Source: an uncultured Prevotellaceae bacterium | Lineage (GTDB): Bacteria; Bacteroidota; Bacteroidia; Bacteroidales; Bacteroidaceae | Direction of reading: 5' to 3' | Assembly (NCBI GenBank): GCA_947168395.1 | Contig: CAMVLT010000001.1 | Location: 181,140 to 245,139 of the forward strand | Length of the DNA: 64,000 nucleotides | In this document: positions 34,919-42,690 of the stretch, one piece after another | Layout: every line of letters starts with the position of its first letter | Position numbering within the stretch: position 1 is the first letter of the stretch | Translations under genes and position numbers: made by a program | Notes under the pieces: generated by a model | What the model saw: only the letters and a program-made list of their open reading frames with translations | Databases searched by the model: none | Told to the model about the DNA's origin: nothing

Positions 34919-35953
34919 ATGAAGAATTTACTACTTGCGATAACTGCCGTTGCAAGCATGAATATGATGACGGCTGAGGCACAACAGGATGTTCGAATCA
35001 AAGATCCGAACATCTTCAACCATTTGGACCTCAGCATTACGGCAGGCACCACGGGCGTAGGCTTTGACCTGGCCGCTCCCATCGGTGATTATGTCAAGCT
35101 GCGCACCGGGTTCAGTGCCATGCCGCGATTCGACATGAGCACGACCTACGGTATACAGGTGGGCGACGATGCCACAAAGAGCAAATCGAAATTCGAGACT
35201 ATTGCTACGAGACTGGAACCCACACTCGGCAAAAAAGTGGAACCGAAAGTCGATGCCATCCGTCAGTTCACCATGTGGAACTGGAACGTGATGGTCGACG
35301 TATATCCCTTCAAGCAGAACAAGCACTGGCGGTTCACGGGAGGTTTCTATTTAGGCCCGTCGCAGGTTGCTGAAGCCTACAACACCACTGAAAGCATGCC
35401 GACGCTGATGGCTGTGAATCTGTATAACGCCACGTATGACAAACTGCACGGTGTACCTGCAAAAGAGTTGAAGAACGTACAAATCATTGACCTCGGAGAC
35501 GACCTTAAGGGTTACATGACAGACGGTGAAATGCTCAAAATCATGCAGCAGAAGTTCGACAAATACGGGCGAATGGGTGTCAGGATGGGAACTTATAGCA
35601 GAGACATTCTTGACGAACAGGGCAACGTCGTCCACAAGGAAGGAGAAAAATACTTGTTGGAGCCGGACGAAGACTGCATGGTGAAGGCTAATATGCACGT
35701 AAACCGCTTCAAGCCCTACGCCGGATTCGGCTACGAGGGCCGTTTGATAAAGGGGGACGACCGCTATCATGTATCATTCGACTGCGGCCTGATGTTTTGG
35801 GGCGGCACACCGGAATTGAAGACGCACGACGGCACGGACCTGATTCACGACGTGAGAGACGTTCCTGGAAGAATAGGCAGCAACGTAAGATTCATCGAGA
35901 AATTCAAGGCTTTCCCTGTGCTGAACATCCGGCTGACGCGGAAGCTGTTCTAA
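34919..35953 (+). CDS. Secreted putative outer-membrane beta-barrel protein
   Basis: 344 residues with a signal peptide (MKNLLLAITAVASMNMMTAEA). Strand-like segments at both ends (HLDLSITAGTTGVGFDLAAPIGDYVKLRTGF; PVLNIRLTRKLF, with a C-terminal Phe) suggest an outer-membrane barrel; a more polar insert (about 150-255) lies between. I recognise no named family. It stands alone before the repeat-rich region. Confidence 0.6.
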   Translation: MKNLLLAITAVASMNMMTAEAQQDVRIKDPNIFNHLDLSITAGTTGVGFDLAAPIGDYVKLRTGFSAMPRFDMSTTYGIQVGDDATKSKSKFETIATRLEPTLGKKVEPKVDAIRQFTMWNWNVMVDVYPFKQNKHWRFTGGFYLGPSQVAEAYNTTESMPTLMAVNLYNATYDKLHGVPAKELKNVQIIDLGDDLKGYMTDGEMLKIMQQKFDKYGRMGVRMGTYSRDILDEQGNVVHKEGEKYLLEPDEDCMVKANMHVNRFKPYAGFGYEGRLIKGDDRYHVSFDCGLMFWGGTPELKTHDGTDLIHDVRDVPGRIGSNVRFIEKFKAFPVLNIRLTRKLF

Positions 35954-35987
35954 CATTTCCCAATAATTTTACAAAACAGCCATCACG

Positions 35988-36290
35988 CTGTCACTTTTTG
36001 CCATATCTGCCTGTTATACAGCAGATTAAAAGTGACAGTACGCCTCACATACCGTCATACCCCGTCATTACCTCTCACAAAACAGCCACTTTTCGCTCAA
36101 AACTCACCGACTTTTAGGACAAAAGTCGGTGAGTTAATAACAATAATTCACTAACTTTCTATGATTCGACAAACAAGTAGCATCACGAAAAAGTGACAGA
36201 AAGGTGACAGAAGATGACAGTAAACAGATTTTCAACTAATTGTTTATCAAATAAATATATCCATAAAGTGACAGTGAAGGTACTTTTGAA
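35988..36290. repeat. Array built on the word GTGACAG
   Basis: CTGTCACTTTT (35988-35998) and AAAAGTGACAG (36028-36038) are the arms of a hairpin with further pairing inside. At 36101-36135 a 15-bp perfect stem AACTCACCGACTTTT / AAAAGTCGGTGAGTT closes a 5-base loop. At about 36189-36220 GTGACAG, GTGACAG and ATGACAG follow each other at 10-11-base steps, and another GTGACAG lies near 36268. There is no coding capacity. Confidence 0.72.
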
Positions 36291-36337
36291 ACATTTTTAA
36301 GAGAGATTAATCGCCACAATCACCTCGCCATCACTCG

Positions 36338-36402
36338 GAGTTTCAGTAGGGTAAACCCTGGGTTTCAGTAGGGTAAACTGGTGGTTTACCCTACTGAAAC
36401 TC
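36338..36402. repeat. GTTTACC repeat module 2
   Basis: GAGTTTCAGTAGGGTAAAC, then GGTTTCAGTAGGGTAAAC, then the inverted GTTTACCCTACTGAAACTC. The second and third copies form a perfect hairpin. It stands next to the GTGACAG array, as module 1 stands next to the GTGTAAC array. Confidence 0.72.
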
Positions 36403-36581
36403 ATGCCAGCCCCTAATCGGGGTGACAGCAAAGAAAAACATTTCTATGGAACAACCAACATCCTATAATTGCGTGGATAGCCACTTAATATTAGACTCGG
36501 CGGGATTTCTAAGATAAAATACTGACGTTGGGGTTGAGCGTATAAAGGAATGGGGCTAAACCAAACACGTAGCCGACTCCC

Positions 36582-36739
36582 TCATAGCCCGTTTTCGTCA
36601 CGTCGTTCAGTCAAGGTATGCAGTAGGCCTATCATCTGCCAATAGTCCTCGTCATCCTCAAAATATCCTGACGGTTTATACCTCTAAGCATAACGTGGTA
36701 GACTCCTGTACGGCTAAGCTTTCTTGCTTGTCGTGGCAT
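36582..36739 (-). pseudogene. RAYT (REP-associated tyrosine transposase) remnant, copy A
   Basis: From the ATG at 36739 the minus strand reads MPRQARKLSRTGVYHVMLRG then INRQD, the typical N-terminus of Y1/IS200-like REP-associated transposases. One T is missing in the run near 36661, after which the second frame continues FEDDEDYWQMIGLLHTLTER to a stop at 36582. The catalytic HUH and Tyr regions are absent. Upstream promoter DNA (TTACTTTTGCAT) is shared with copy B. Bases 36430-36580 hold nothing I recognise. Confidence 0.78.
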
Positions 36740-36824
36740 CGTACGCCGTTTCCTTGTTAGACTATGCAAAAGTAATAACATATTTCTAAACTGCCAAATC
36801 ATTCGGACGAAAAATGATCACAAG
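36708..36824. repeat. 117-bp direct repeat, copy A (RAYT 5' end)
   Basis: Matches 37754-37870 with only a few differences over 117 bases. It covers the RAYT promoter region and the first ten or so codons, so it marks duplication of a transposase 5' end. Confidence 0.85.
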
Positions 36825-36831
36825 TCCCCAT

Positions 36832-36912
36832 GACTCAACCGAGGCGCTGAACAAGCTGGAGGCGCAAGGCCTGGTAGGGAAGAGCTGGAGACCGTTCGAC
36901 GTGGAGTGGTAA
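36832..36912 (+). pseudogene. 3' end of an unidentified gene
   Basis: The frame ending in TGGTAA at 36907-36912 reads DSTEALNKLEAQGLVGKSWR then PFDVEW. It is cut off at its 5' side by the RAYT copy A boundary. The AACTGAA array begins right behind the stop. It could be the lost end of the fragment at 37144, but this cannot be shown. Confidence 0.35.
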
Positions 36913-36917
36913 CAGCC

Positions 36918-37091
36918 GTTATTTCAGTTATTTCAGTTTTTCAGTTATATTTAAGGGGGTTGTTTATTCGTCAATTCTGTTTCAATATATATGTAACTAC
37001 TTAATAATTAATAAGTTATATATTATATATAGGAAAAACTGAAGAAATGGCATACCCCCAAACCTAACTGAAAAACTGAAAAACTGAAATA
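36918..37091. repeat. Inverted array built on the word AACTGAA
   Basis: The left arm holds TTTCAGTT three times, ending in GGGGGT; the right arm starts ACCCCCAAACCTAACTGAAA and repeats AACTGAAA. The arms are about 40 bases and 90 bases apart. The middle is an AT-rich imperfect palindrome around AATAATTAATAA. The layout resembles an iteron-flanked AT-rich unwinding region. Confidence 0.7.
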
Positions 37092-37143
37092 TCATAGGAA
37101 GAATTCACAATTTGTTTGTTCACTAAAAAGCACGTAACTCATT

Positions 37144-37658
37144 ATGATACACGACATTACAAAGACAACGCCCCCCGAGATGCCAACCCTCGGCAAGGGC
37201 TTGGAGACCCAGCGACTGCTGCTCTCACAGACGAGCAAAGACATGTTTCAGCCCGAACACCCCCTGCTTTACGCACCTTTAGGGTCGAAAATCTCGGGTG
37301 CAGAGTTCCAGTACCCAAGCGGCCAATGGCTCGAACCATGCGGTCAGATACGGCTTTTGTGCGCCGATTCGGGCAATAACAAGGGTCAGCACTCGCTTTT
37401 GGTAGAGGCCATCATGCACGAGGAACTACGCTCCGACCATGAGGAAATCAAGAAGTACCTGGAATGGCAGAAGACCTGCAAGGCTGCCAACAAGCGCGAC
37501 AAGCCGATTGAGCAGGACCTGTGTATCCACGTCATGCCGAGCGACACGACGCGCCCGGGCTACCTGAAGGCACAGATGGCTGCCGAGAAGCACGGCGGCT
37601 ACACCACGTTCATCGACCTGCCGGAGGCCGTCATGCGAATCATGGGGACTTGTGATCA
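37144..37658 (+). pseudogene. 5' fragment resembling VirE-associated DUF3987 primase/helicase proteins
   Basis: The frame reads about 165 codons: PLLYAPLGSKISGAEFQYPS, EPCGQIRLLCADSGNNKGQH, EEIKKYLEWQKTCKAANKRD, DLCIHVMPSDTTRPGYLKAQ. This pattern (P-L-G-S, G-x-x-F-x-Y, later V-M-S-D-x-T) matches the DUF3987 region of Bacteroidales mobile-element proteins, as I know the family. The stretch where a P-loop is expected (SGNNKGQ) is degenerate. From 37640 on the sequence joins a RAYT-type boundary (TGATCATTT) and the true frame is lost. Confidence 0.6.
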
Positions 37659-37785
37659 TTTCATTTGCTACAATTATTGTATTACTCCGAAAGAGGCACC
37701 TGTCAGTCTTGCAAGCTGGCGAATGCCGACACAAAATGACATGGCGAATCCCAGTACCGCTAAGCTTTCTTGCTTGTCGTGGCAT
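37659..37785 (-). pseudogene. RAYT transposase remnant, copy B
   Basis: From the ATG at 37785 the minus strand reads MPRQARKLSGTGIRHVIL, again a RAYT N-terminus, then diverges into unrelated codons and fuses with the reverse of the DUF3987-like fragment. Only the 5' end survives. Its promoter region is within the 117-bp repeat. Confidence 0.72.
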
Positions 37786-37870
37786 CGTACGTCGTTTTCT
37801 TGTTAGACTATGCAAAAGTAATAACATATTTCTAAACTGCAAAATCATTCGGACGAAAAATGATCACGAG
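37754..37870. repeat. 117-bp direct repeat, copy B (RAYT 5' end)
   Basis: Second copy of the block at 36708-36824, in the same orientation 1,046 bases away. The pair frames the AACTGAA array and the DUF3987-like fragment. Confidence 0.85.
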
Positions 37871-37904
37871 AACCGTCACCGGTGATCATATCCAAGCCAT
37901 TTTA

Positions 37905-38657
37905 TCATTTTACTACAATTTTCCTGCCATCCTGGATATACACACCCTTCCGTGGCTGTTTCGTCATTCGGTGACCCTTTATATTCCAGATCTTTGTAGG
38001 CGTGTGGGCGCTGGGAATCGCGGTACTGCTAATGCTTAATGAATTCGATTGCTGATCGGCACTAGTATAAATGCACTCGCCATTCTCGAAACAATCAAAT
38101 AAAGAATCACGAGTGCAACCATCGTCATAATACCATCCTTTATACCTCATGGGCCCCCAGCAACTTCCAATACCCTCTATCCATAAGCCATCAGCATGTC
38201 CGTCTTCAGGAAAATTCTTGTCTGTCTCGAACAAATAAAAGCATTTCCGTTTCACACCATTAACTACAATATAGTCTATCTTTTTTACATGCATGTAAGA
38301 CATTTCCATTTCTAAAACATCGCCTTCGTTCACGTTAAAGTCATACCACCGTTTTTCACTAGTATTGGGATTACCATATTTGTCTGTTCTGGCAACGGCA
38401 TAGATTTTCTTCCCGTCTTCACGTAAGGCATAAATATATTTATCCTCTTCAAAAAACTTCTTATATTGTTTATCACCGATAATTGTGTCGCCTTTGACAA
38501 TAAAAGCAACTTCTTTACTTGTCTCTCTCTCTGGTGACCAGCGAGTTACGTTCCATACCTTGCCTTCTTTCAAAAATGGCTGGTATTCATAAGTCTCTTG
38601 AGCACAAAGCGTCATTTGTGTCAAAATAAAAGCTAATAAAGATATATATTGTTTCAT
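37905..38657 (-). CDS. Secreted protein of unknown function with C-terminal sorting-type tail
   Basis: 250 residues from MKQYISLLAFILTQMTLCAQ at 38657, 17 bases after a TAACTTTG promoter element (38675-38682). The longer frame to 38726 begins upstream of that promoter and is rejected. The mature part is beta-rich (EVAFIVKGDTIIGDKQYKKFF, WIEGIGSCWGPM) and resembles small secreted Bacteroidales proteins of unknown role. The tail IWNIKGHRMTK ... VYIQDGRKIVVK matches the short C-terminal tails of other secreted proteins here. Confidence 0.72.
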   Translation of the reverse strand: MKQYISLLAFILTQMTLCAQETYEYQPFLKEGKVWNVTRWSPERETSKEVAFIVKGDTIIGDKQYKKFFEEDKYIYALREDGKKIYAVARTDKYGNPNTSEKRWYDFNVNEGDVLEMEMSYMHVKKIDYIVVNGVKRKCFYLFETDKNFPEDGHADGLWIEGIGSCWGPMRYKGWYYDDGCTRDSLFDCFENGECIYTSADQQSNSLSISSTAIPSAHTPTKIWNIKGHRMTKQPRKGVYIQDGRKIVVK

Positions 38658-38715
38658 ATCATAACATTTTTGTGCAAAGTTAAACAATAAATAATACAAA
38701 TGCAAGGGATTCATC

Positions 38716-38865
38716 CTAAAAATCATTTGACTTTAAGATTTTGCCATGTTGAACATCAACAATGGCACCTTGGGAATAAGCAGGAAGGGACAATAGTGTA
38801 CTCATACCCAATAGCAATGCTCCGAGCACGCTTCTTCTGAAAAAAAGTCTTTGCAGTTTCTTCAT
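38716..38865 (-). CDS. Small exported peptide (possible truncated gene)
   Basis: 49 residues from the ATG at 38865: a basic start (MKKLQRLFFRRSVLGALLL), a hydrophobic core and a cleavage-like ASxQG (PAYSQGAIVDVQHGKIL). Only about 17 residues would remain after cleavage, so it may be the head of a larger gene that has lost its body. No clear promoter. Confidence 0.35.
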   Translation of the reverse strand: MKKLQRLFFRRSVLGALLLGMSTLLSLPAYSQGAIVDVQHGKILKSNDF

Positions 38866-39056
38866 AATGATAATGGTTTTTAATATCTTTAATGTGTTCA
38901 GCAAATGGAAAGTCTATAGGCCTCCATATTCTGGTGGCAAAAGTAGGAAATTATAAAGAATGTTGCAAAGAAAAAACTTGATAAGAATTTACTCGGAATT
39001 TACTATCTCCGTTAAAGGGCTAAAATTCAAGAATATACATCAAATTTTCCACAGAT

Positions 39057-40895
39057 TCACTCGCCACCCATTTCTTTGCTTGACTCACTGATAGAGCGTA
39101 ATAATCTATCAAAGCTTTTGCTGTTACCTTCGCCTTTGAACAGTTTTGTATGTAGTTGCTTACGAAGTTTGGTAACATATGACGGGTCTACTCCTAATAT
39201 ATGGGCGCATGACTTTATTGGTATGTAAAGCCTTATAAGGAGGCATATATAGTACTCGAAATCACTCAATGATTCTTTCTTTACATTCATAAAGTGATGG
39301 AAGTTGGGGTACTCCTCCTTCAAAAGAGTATCTACTTTTTTCCACTCCTCACTGGAAAAGGCTTTGCCTATATCCGACTTTTCAATGATGCTTTGGTACT
39401 TCTCGTTCTTTTTGAGTAATACAATCTCGTCCTGCTCAGCATAACCAGAAAGCGTTTTCCCCAGATACTCATATTTGGATAATTCTGCTTGCAAGTTGGC
39501 AACTTCTTCTATTTTTTCCTTGATGAGTTTCTCTGTGTCTGCACCATTATCACTGAGGTCTTTCAACTCTAACTGCGTCTTTTCATACTTTGCTTTTACC
39601 TCTTTGTATTGTTGCTCAGCTTTTCTACGTTTATCACGCTGGAAGAACAGCAGTACCCCAATGATTCCCGAAATAAGGAACAACGTCAAGGCACAAATGC
39701 CAACAACAAGCAACCAAATCATTTGTCGGTCGGCCTTCATCTGTTGCTGCAATGCCAACTCTTGGGCACGTGAATAGTCATACATGGCCTTGGCCTGCTC
39801 AACCTCATGCTGTGCCTTAAGGGCGTAGGACGAATCATTCATTGCATAACTGTATGCAGAATACTTGTCAGCCGAATCGGGTTTATGCTTTTGCCTGAAT
39901 AGCAAGGCCAATCCTAATGCACCTCCATTCTGGTTGTTGAAATCCTTGCCTTTATGAAGTTCTTTGCGGAAATAATATTCGGCAGAGTCTAACTGTTGCA
40001 GTTTAAAGAAATAAAGGCCTTTAAAGTGATAATAGATTTCCCGTCCTGGCTCTATCTCTCCGTTATTATCGAAATATCCTGAATCGTGTTCATGCTCCTT
40101 CAAATAAATAGCAGCTTTTTCAATATCGCCCTTATCTATAAGAATGTTAGCAAGTACACCGGCAAAGTTGGCTGCTACATTATGATAATGGTGGGTTTTC
40201 AGTTTCGAGACAGCATCTTCATAGATAAAGATGGCTGAGTCTTTCAGCTGAAGCTGTTCGTAAGCTGAAGCTTTCTTTGCATAGCTTATCAGCGCATTCA
40301 GCGTATCTTTGCCCAGCAAACCGTACTTCGTAGACAAGTCACAATACTCAATCATGTCACGGTATAGCCCCTGCTGATAGAAAATATAAGCAGCCTGACC
40401 ACAGACACGGCTAAGGAGGGAGAAGTCGCAGTCGGAGGCGGTAGTGTCAGCACAGTTGATGGCTTCCTGATAACAATGGAGAGCCATTGGTGCTTCATGT
40501 GTGTCATAATATGTACGGCCAAGAAGGTAGTGGGCCAGCATACGTTCGTTGGCGTTGCCGTGATGGTCGAAATAGTTAGCCAGCGTCTGGGCGTGGGCTA
40601 CATGGGCAGCGGTAAAAAGGGTATCAAGTTTGTTGATGGCATTCAGCCGCAGCAGCTGCCACTGCCGCCACTGGTGCTCCCCCGCCATCTGCCCCTCCGC
40701 CCCTTCAAGCACGGCCAAAGCGGAGTCGGGACGGCTGTTCATCAGCGAGTCCGCCTGCAGCAGAGCCTGCGGAAGCCCCCTCCCGTCCTCCCCCATATGG
40801 GGGAGGATACTTCCCTTGCCACAGCCCGCCATCAGGGCCACAGCCATGAGCAGCGTCAACATGAAAGATCTTGTGTCAGAACTTACAAGTGTCAT
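39057..40895 (-). CDS. TPR lipoprotein with transmembrane helix, coiled coil and C-terminal HTH
   Basis: About 612 residues from the ATG at 40895. Lipobox LMAGC at about 18-22, then TPR-like helical repeats (about 45-370), a membrane helix (LLVVGICALTLFLISGIIGV), a coiled coil (about 420-490), and a C-terminal helix-turn-helix region (IPIKSCAHILGVDPSYVTKL). The layout is that of Bacteroidota membrane-bound regulators with periplasmic TPRs and a cytoplasmic DNA-binding end, but the N-terminal lipobox is then odd, since it would tether the other end as well. Just after the lipobox the gene carries a copy of the G/C palindromic element (40775-40806). Confidence 0.68.
   Translation of the reverse strand: MTLVSSDTRSFMLTLLMAVALMAGCGKGSILPHMGEDGRGLPQALLQADSLMNSRPDSALAVLEGAEGQMAGEHQWRQWQLLRLNAINKLDTLFTAAHVAHAQTLANYFDHHGNANERMLAHYLLGRTYYDTHEAPMALHCYQEAINCADTTASDCDFSLLSRVCGQAAYIFYQQGLYRDMIEYCDLSTKYGLLGKDTLNALISYAKKASAYEQLQLKDSAIFIYEDAVSKLKTHHYHNVAANFAGVLANILIDKGDIEKAAIYLKEHEHDSGYFDNNGEIEPGREIYYHFKGLYFFKLQQLDSAEYYFRKELHKGKDFNNQNGGALGLALLFRQKHKPDSADKYSAYSYAMNDSSYALKAQHEVEQAKAMYDYSRAQELALQQQMKADRQMIWLLVVGICALTLFLISGIIGVLLFFQRDKRRKAEQQYKEVKAKYEKTQLELKDLSDNGADTEKLIKEKIEEVANLQAELSKYEYLGKTLSGYAEQDEIVLLKKNEKYQSIIEKSDIGKAFSSEEWKKVDTLLKEEYPNFHHFMNVKKESLSDFEYYICLLIRLYIPIKSCAHILGVDPSYVTKLRKQLHTKLFKGEGNSKSFDRLLRSISESSKEMGGE
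40775..40806. repeat. In-frame palindromic element, third copy
   Basis: GCCCCCTCCCGTCCTCCCCC followed by ATATGGGGGAGG, the same 32-base pattern as the two arms in the receptor gene at 4.9-5.0 kb. It encodes part of the linker after the lipobox. Confidence 0.7.
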
Positions 40896-40949
40896 TCTAT
40901 AGGATATGGCCCGCTTTGAATGAATGAAGGCTGAATACAGGAAGATAGA

Positions 40950-40979
40950 ATAATGGGGGCAGACATCTGCCCCCATTAT
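40950..40979 (-). terminator. Strong hairpin after the MBG-domain gene
   Basis: A perfect 14-bp stem ATAATGGGGGCAGA / TCTGCCCCCATTAT with a 2-base loop. It lies 8 bases beyond the stop at 40988, between two minus-strand genes. The T-run is weak. Confidence 0.65.
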
Positions 40980-40987
40980 AACTAAAG

Positions 40988-42595
40988 TTATTGCACGATG
41001 ACTTTCCGGCCATTCACCACGTAGACTCCCTTGCGGAGGGCACTGAGCGTAGTGGCATTAGAAAGAATCTTCTTGCCATAGATGTCGTAGACATCGAAAG
41101 TGCCGTCGATAACGAGTGAACGGACGGCAACATCATTATTGCTGACAGTCAGCTTGCCTCCTACATATTTAAAGGTATAGTTAGTAGCCTGACCACCGCT
41201 GACGGTGATGTCGTAGACACCAGCCGGGCTGTCCTTTGTGGCCGCAGTAGTAGCGACAGGTTTTGCTATTAGCACGGACTCCGTCTCGCCATTCTTGAAA
41301 CCCTCATAAGTGAGGACGAACTCTGGATTGTCTGCACCCTTGTCACGGGAAGCGTCGGCAACCGTAACAGTGAGTTCGGCAGGCGTGATGGTCAGCGTAC
41401 CATCTACCAATTTGGCATATCCATTGGTCACTGAGCCTTTTGCCACTTTGATGGTATACTTTCCGACGGGAGACTTCTCGTCAGCGGCACAGGCAATGGA
41501 AGGCTCACCTTTCAACGTCGCTCCCTTCACTTCAAAGTCAAAGGTAGGATTGGCCTCACCATACTCACGAGTATAGTTCTTCGCAGTAATCGTCACTTCT
41601 TCAGCCAGCATCTGGTTGTACTGTGTCTCGGTCATCACTTTCAATTCAGCTGGAGCTGACGACGCAACCTTGAGGTAAGCCGTATTTGCCGGGACATACT
41701 GCAGTCCCGTCTGCTTCACATAGGCCAGAGAACCGTCGGCAGCCTTACCAAGAACACGCATGGTAGAAGCGTTATAGGAAACGACATTGGTATGAGTTCC
41801 TTGATCGGGGAAACAGAAATAGACGCCCTGCAACTGATTGTCAGAGGGAGCTGTACCGCTGGTGGACAGCAGATTGAGCTTGTTATTGGCAGGGTTATTG
41901 GATGAGCACTTCACAATAACGGGAGTAGCTTTAGGGACAGAACCAGTAATCTCCATGATAACTGCACATCCTCTCTCAGCATCAACCTTGGTGACATAAT
42001 AGGCATTCATACCCTGAGAAGCAAAGGAGAAAGGGAAATCCGCATAGAACGACTTATAGTAGCCATCAGAAGTGGTGATTTCAGGATTGATGCCGAAATA
42101 GTATCCATCGGCATTCTTGACTGGCTTAATGTACCAATCACGCGATCTGTCGTCATTCGTTCCTACCGACCCGTAGATTTTCTCTTCATCGTCCATCATC
42201 CAAGTGGGGACAGCATCGTTCAGATACTGGGTCATACCATGTGAAGTGGCGTATGCAGAATAAGTGCCATCTTCATTATCATAGATTCTCAGTTCATAGC
42301 CTATCATTGTCCAACTGCTTGCCCCTTGGGCTTGGATATCATAGCCACTGGTCATCCTCTTGAAATAGATAATGGAAGCAGGGTCTGAAACTACACGCTC
42401 AAAGCCCAACACAGTCTGCAGGGCACCAAAGTCGGCAGTAGTAGTCGACATATTGACGCTACCACGGTTATCCCTGATGGCAATATAGCGAGATGTCATC
42501 TGGTTCTGGACACGATAATAGCCATCGGCAGGCATCTGCCCATACATCGTGACAGCACTGATAATTGATAACAGTAATAATTGTACTCTATTCAT
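40988..42595 (-). CDS. Secreted MBG-domain protein with C-terminal sorting-type tail
   Basis: 535 residues with a signal peptide (MNRVQLLLLSIISAVTMYG). The N-terminal half (GYYRVQNQMTSRYIAIRDNR) looks like a ricin-like or beta-trefoil-like surface domain. Two MBG-type beta domains follow (about 325-400 and 405-480: ITAKNYTREYGEANPTFDF; VTVADASRDKGADNPEFVL). The tail VYDIYGKKIL ... VYVVNGRKVIVQ is of the same sorting type as three others in the window. Probably exported and surface-attached; the ligand is unknown. Confidence 0.78.
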   Translation of the reverse strand: MNRVQLLLLSIISAVTMYGQMPADGYYRVQNQMTSRYIAIRDNRGSVNMSTTTADFGALQTVLGFERVVSDPASIIYFKRMTSGYDIQAQGASSWTMIGYELRIYDNEDGTYSAYATSHGMTQYLNDAVPTWMMDDEEKIYGSVGTNDDRSRDWYIKPVKNADGYYFGINPEITTSDGYYKSFYADFPFSFASQGMNAYYVTKVDAERGCAVIMEITGSVPKATPVIVKCSSNNPANNKLNLLSTSGTAPSDNQLQGVYFCFPDQGTHTNVVSYNASTMRVLGKAADGSLAYVKQTGLQYVPANTAYLKVASSAPAELKVMTETQYNQMLAEEVTITAKNYTREYGEANPTFDFEVKGATLKGEPSIACAADEKSPVGKYTIKVAKGSVTNGYAKLVDGTLTITPAELTVTVADASRDKGADNPEFVLTYEGFKNGETESVLIAKPVATTAATKDSPAGVYDITVSGGQATNYTFKYVGGKLTVSNNDVAVRSLVIDGTFDVYDIYGKKILSNATTLSALRKGVYVVNGRKVIVQ

Positions 42596-42602
42596 AAATT
42601 AT

Positions 42603-42658
42603 AATAAAAAACTGACCTTACCGCTATGCAATTCAAATAACATAGAAGTAAGGTCAGT
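42603..42658 (-). terminator. Terminator of the OmpA operon
   Basis: ACTGACCTTAC (42611-42621) and GTAAGGTCAGT (42648-42658) pair; CTATG / CATAG pair inside the loop. On the minus strand the stem is followed by TTTTTTATT, giving a good intrinsic terminator just ahead of the MBG-domain gene start. Confidence 0.75.
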
Positions 42659-42690
42659 CAGTTTCTAATCAGTTAAACGCTTCAATCACA

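Noticed and set aside
36430..37870. Group II intron or intact insertion sequence
   Set aside because: No intron domain V pattern or full transposase gene; the repeats are explained by RAYT gene heads.
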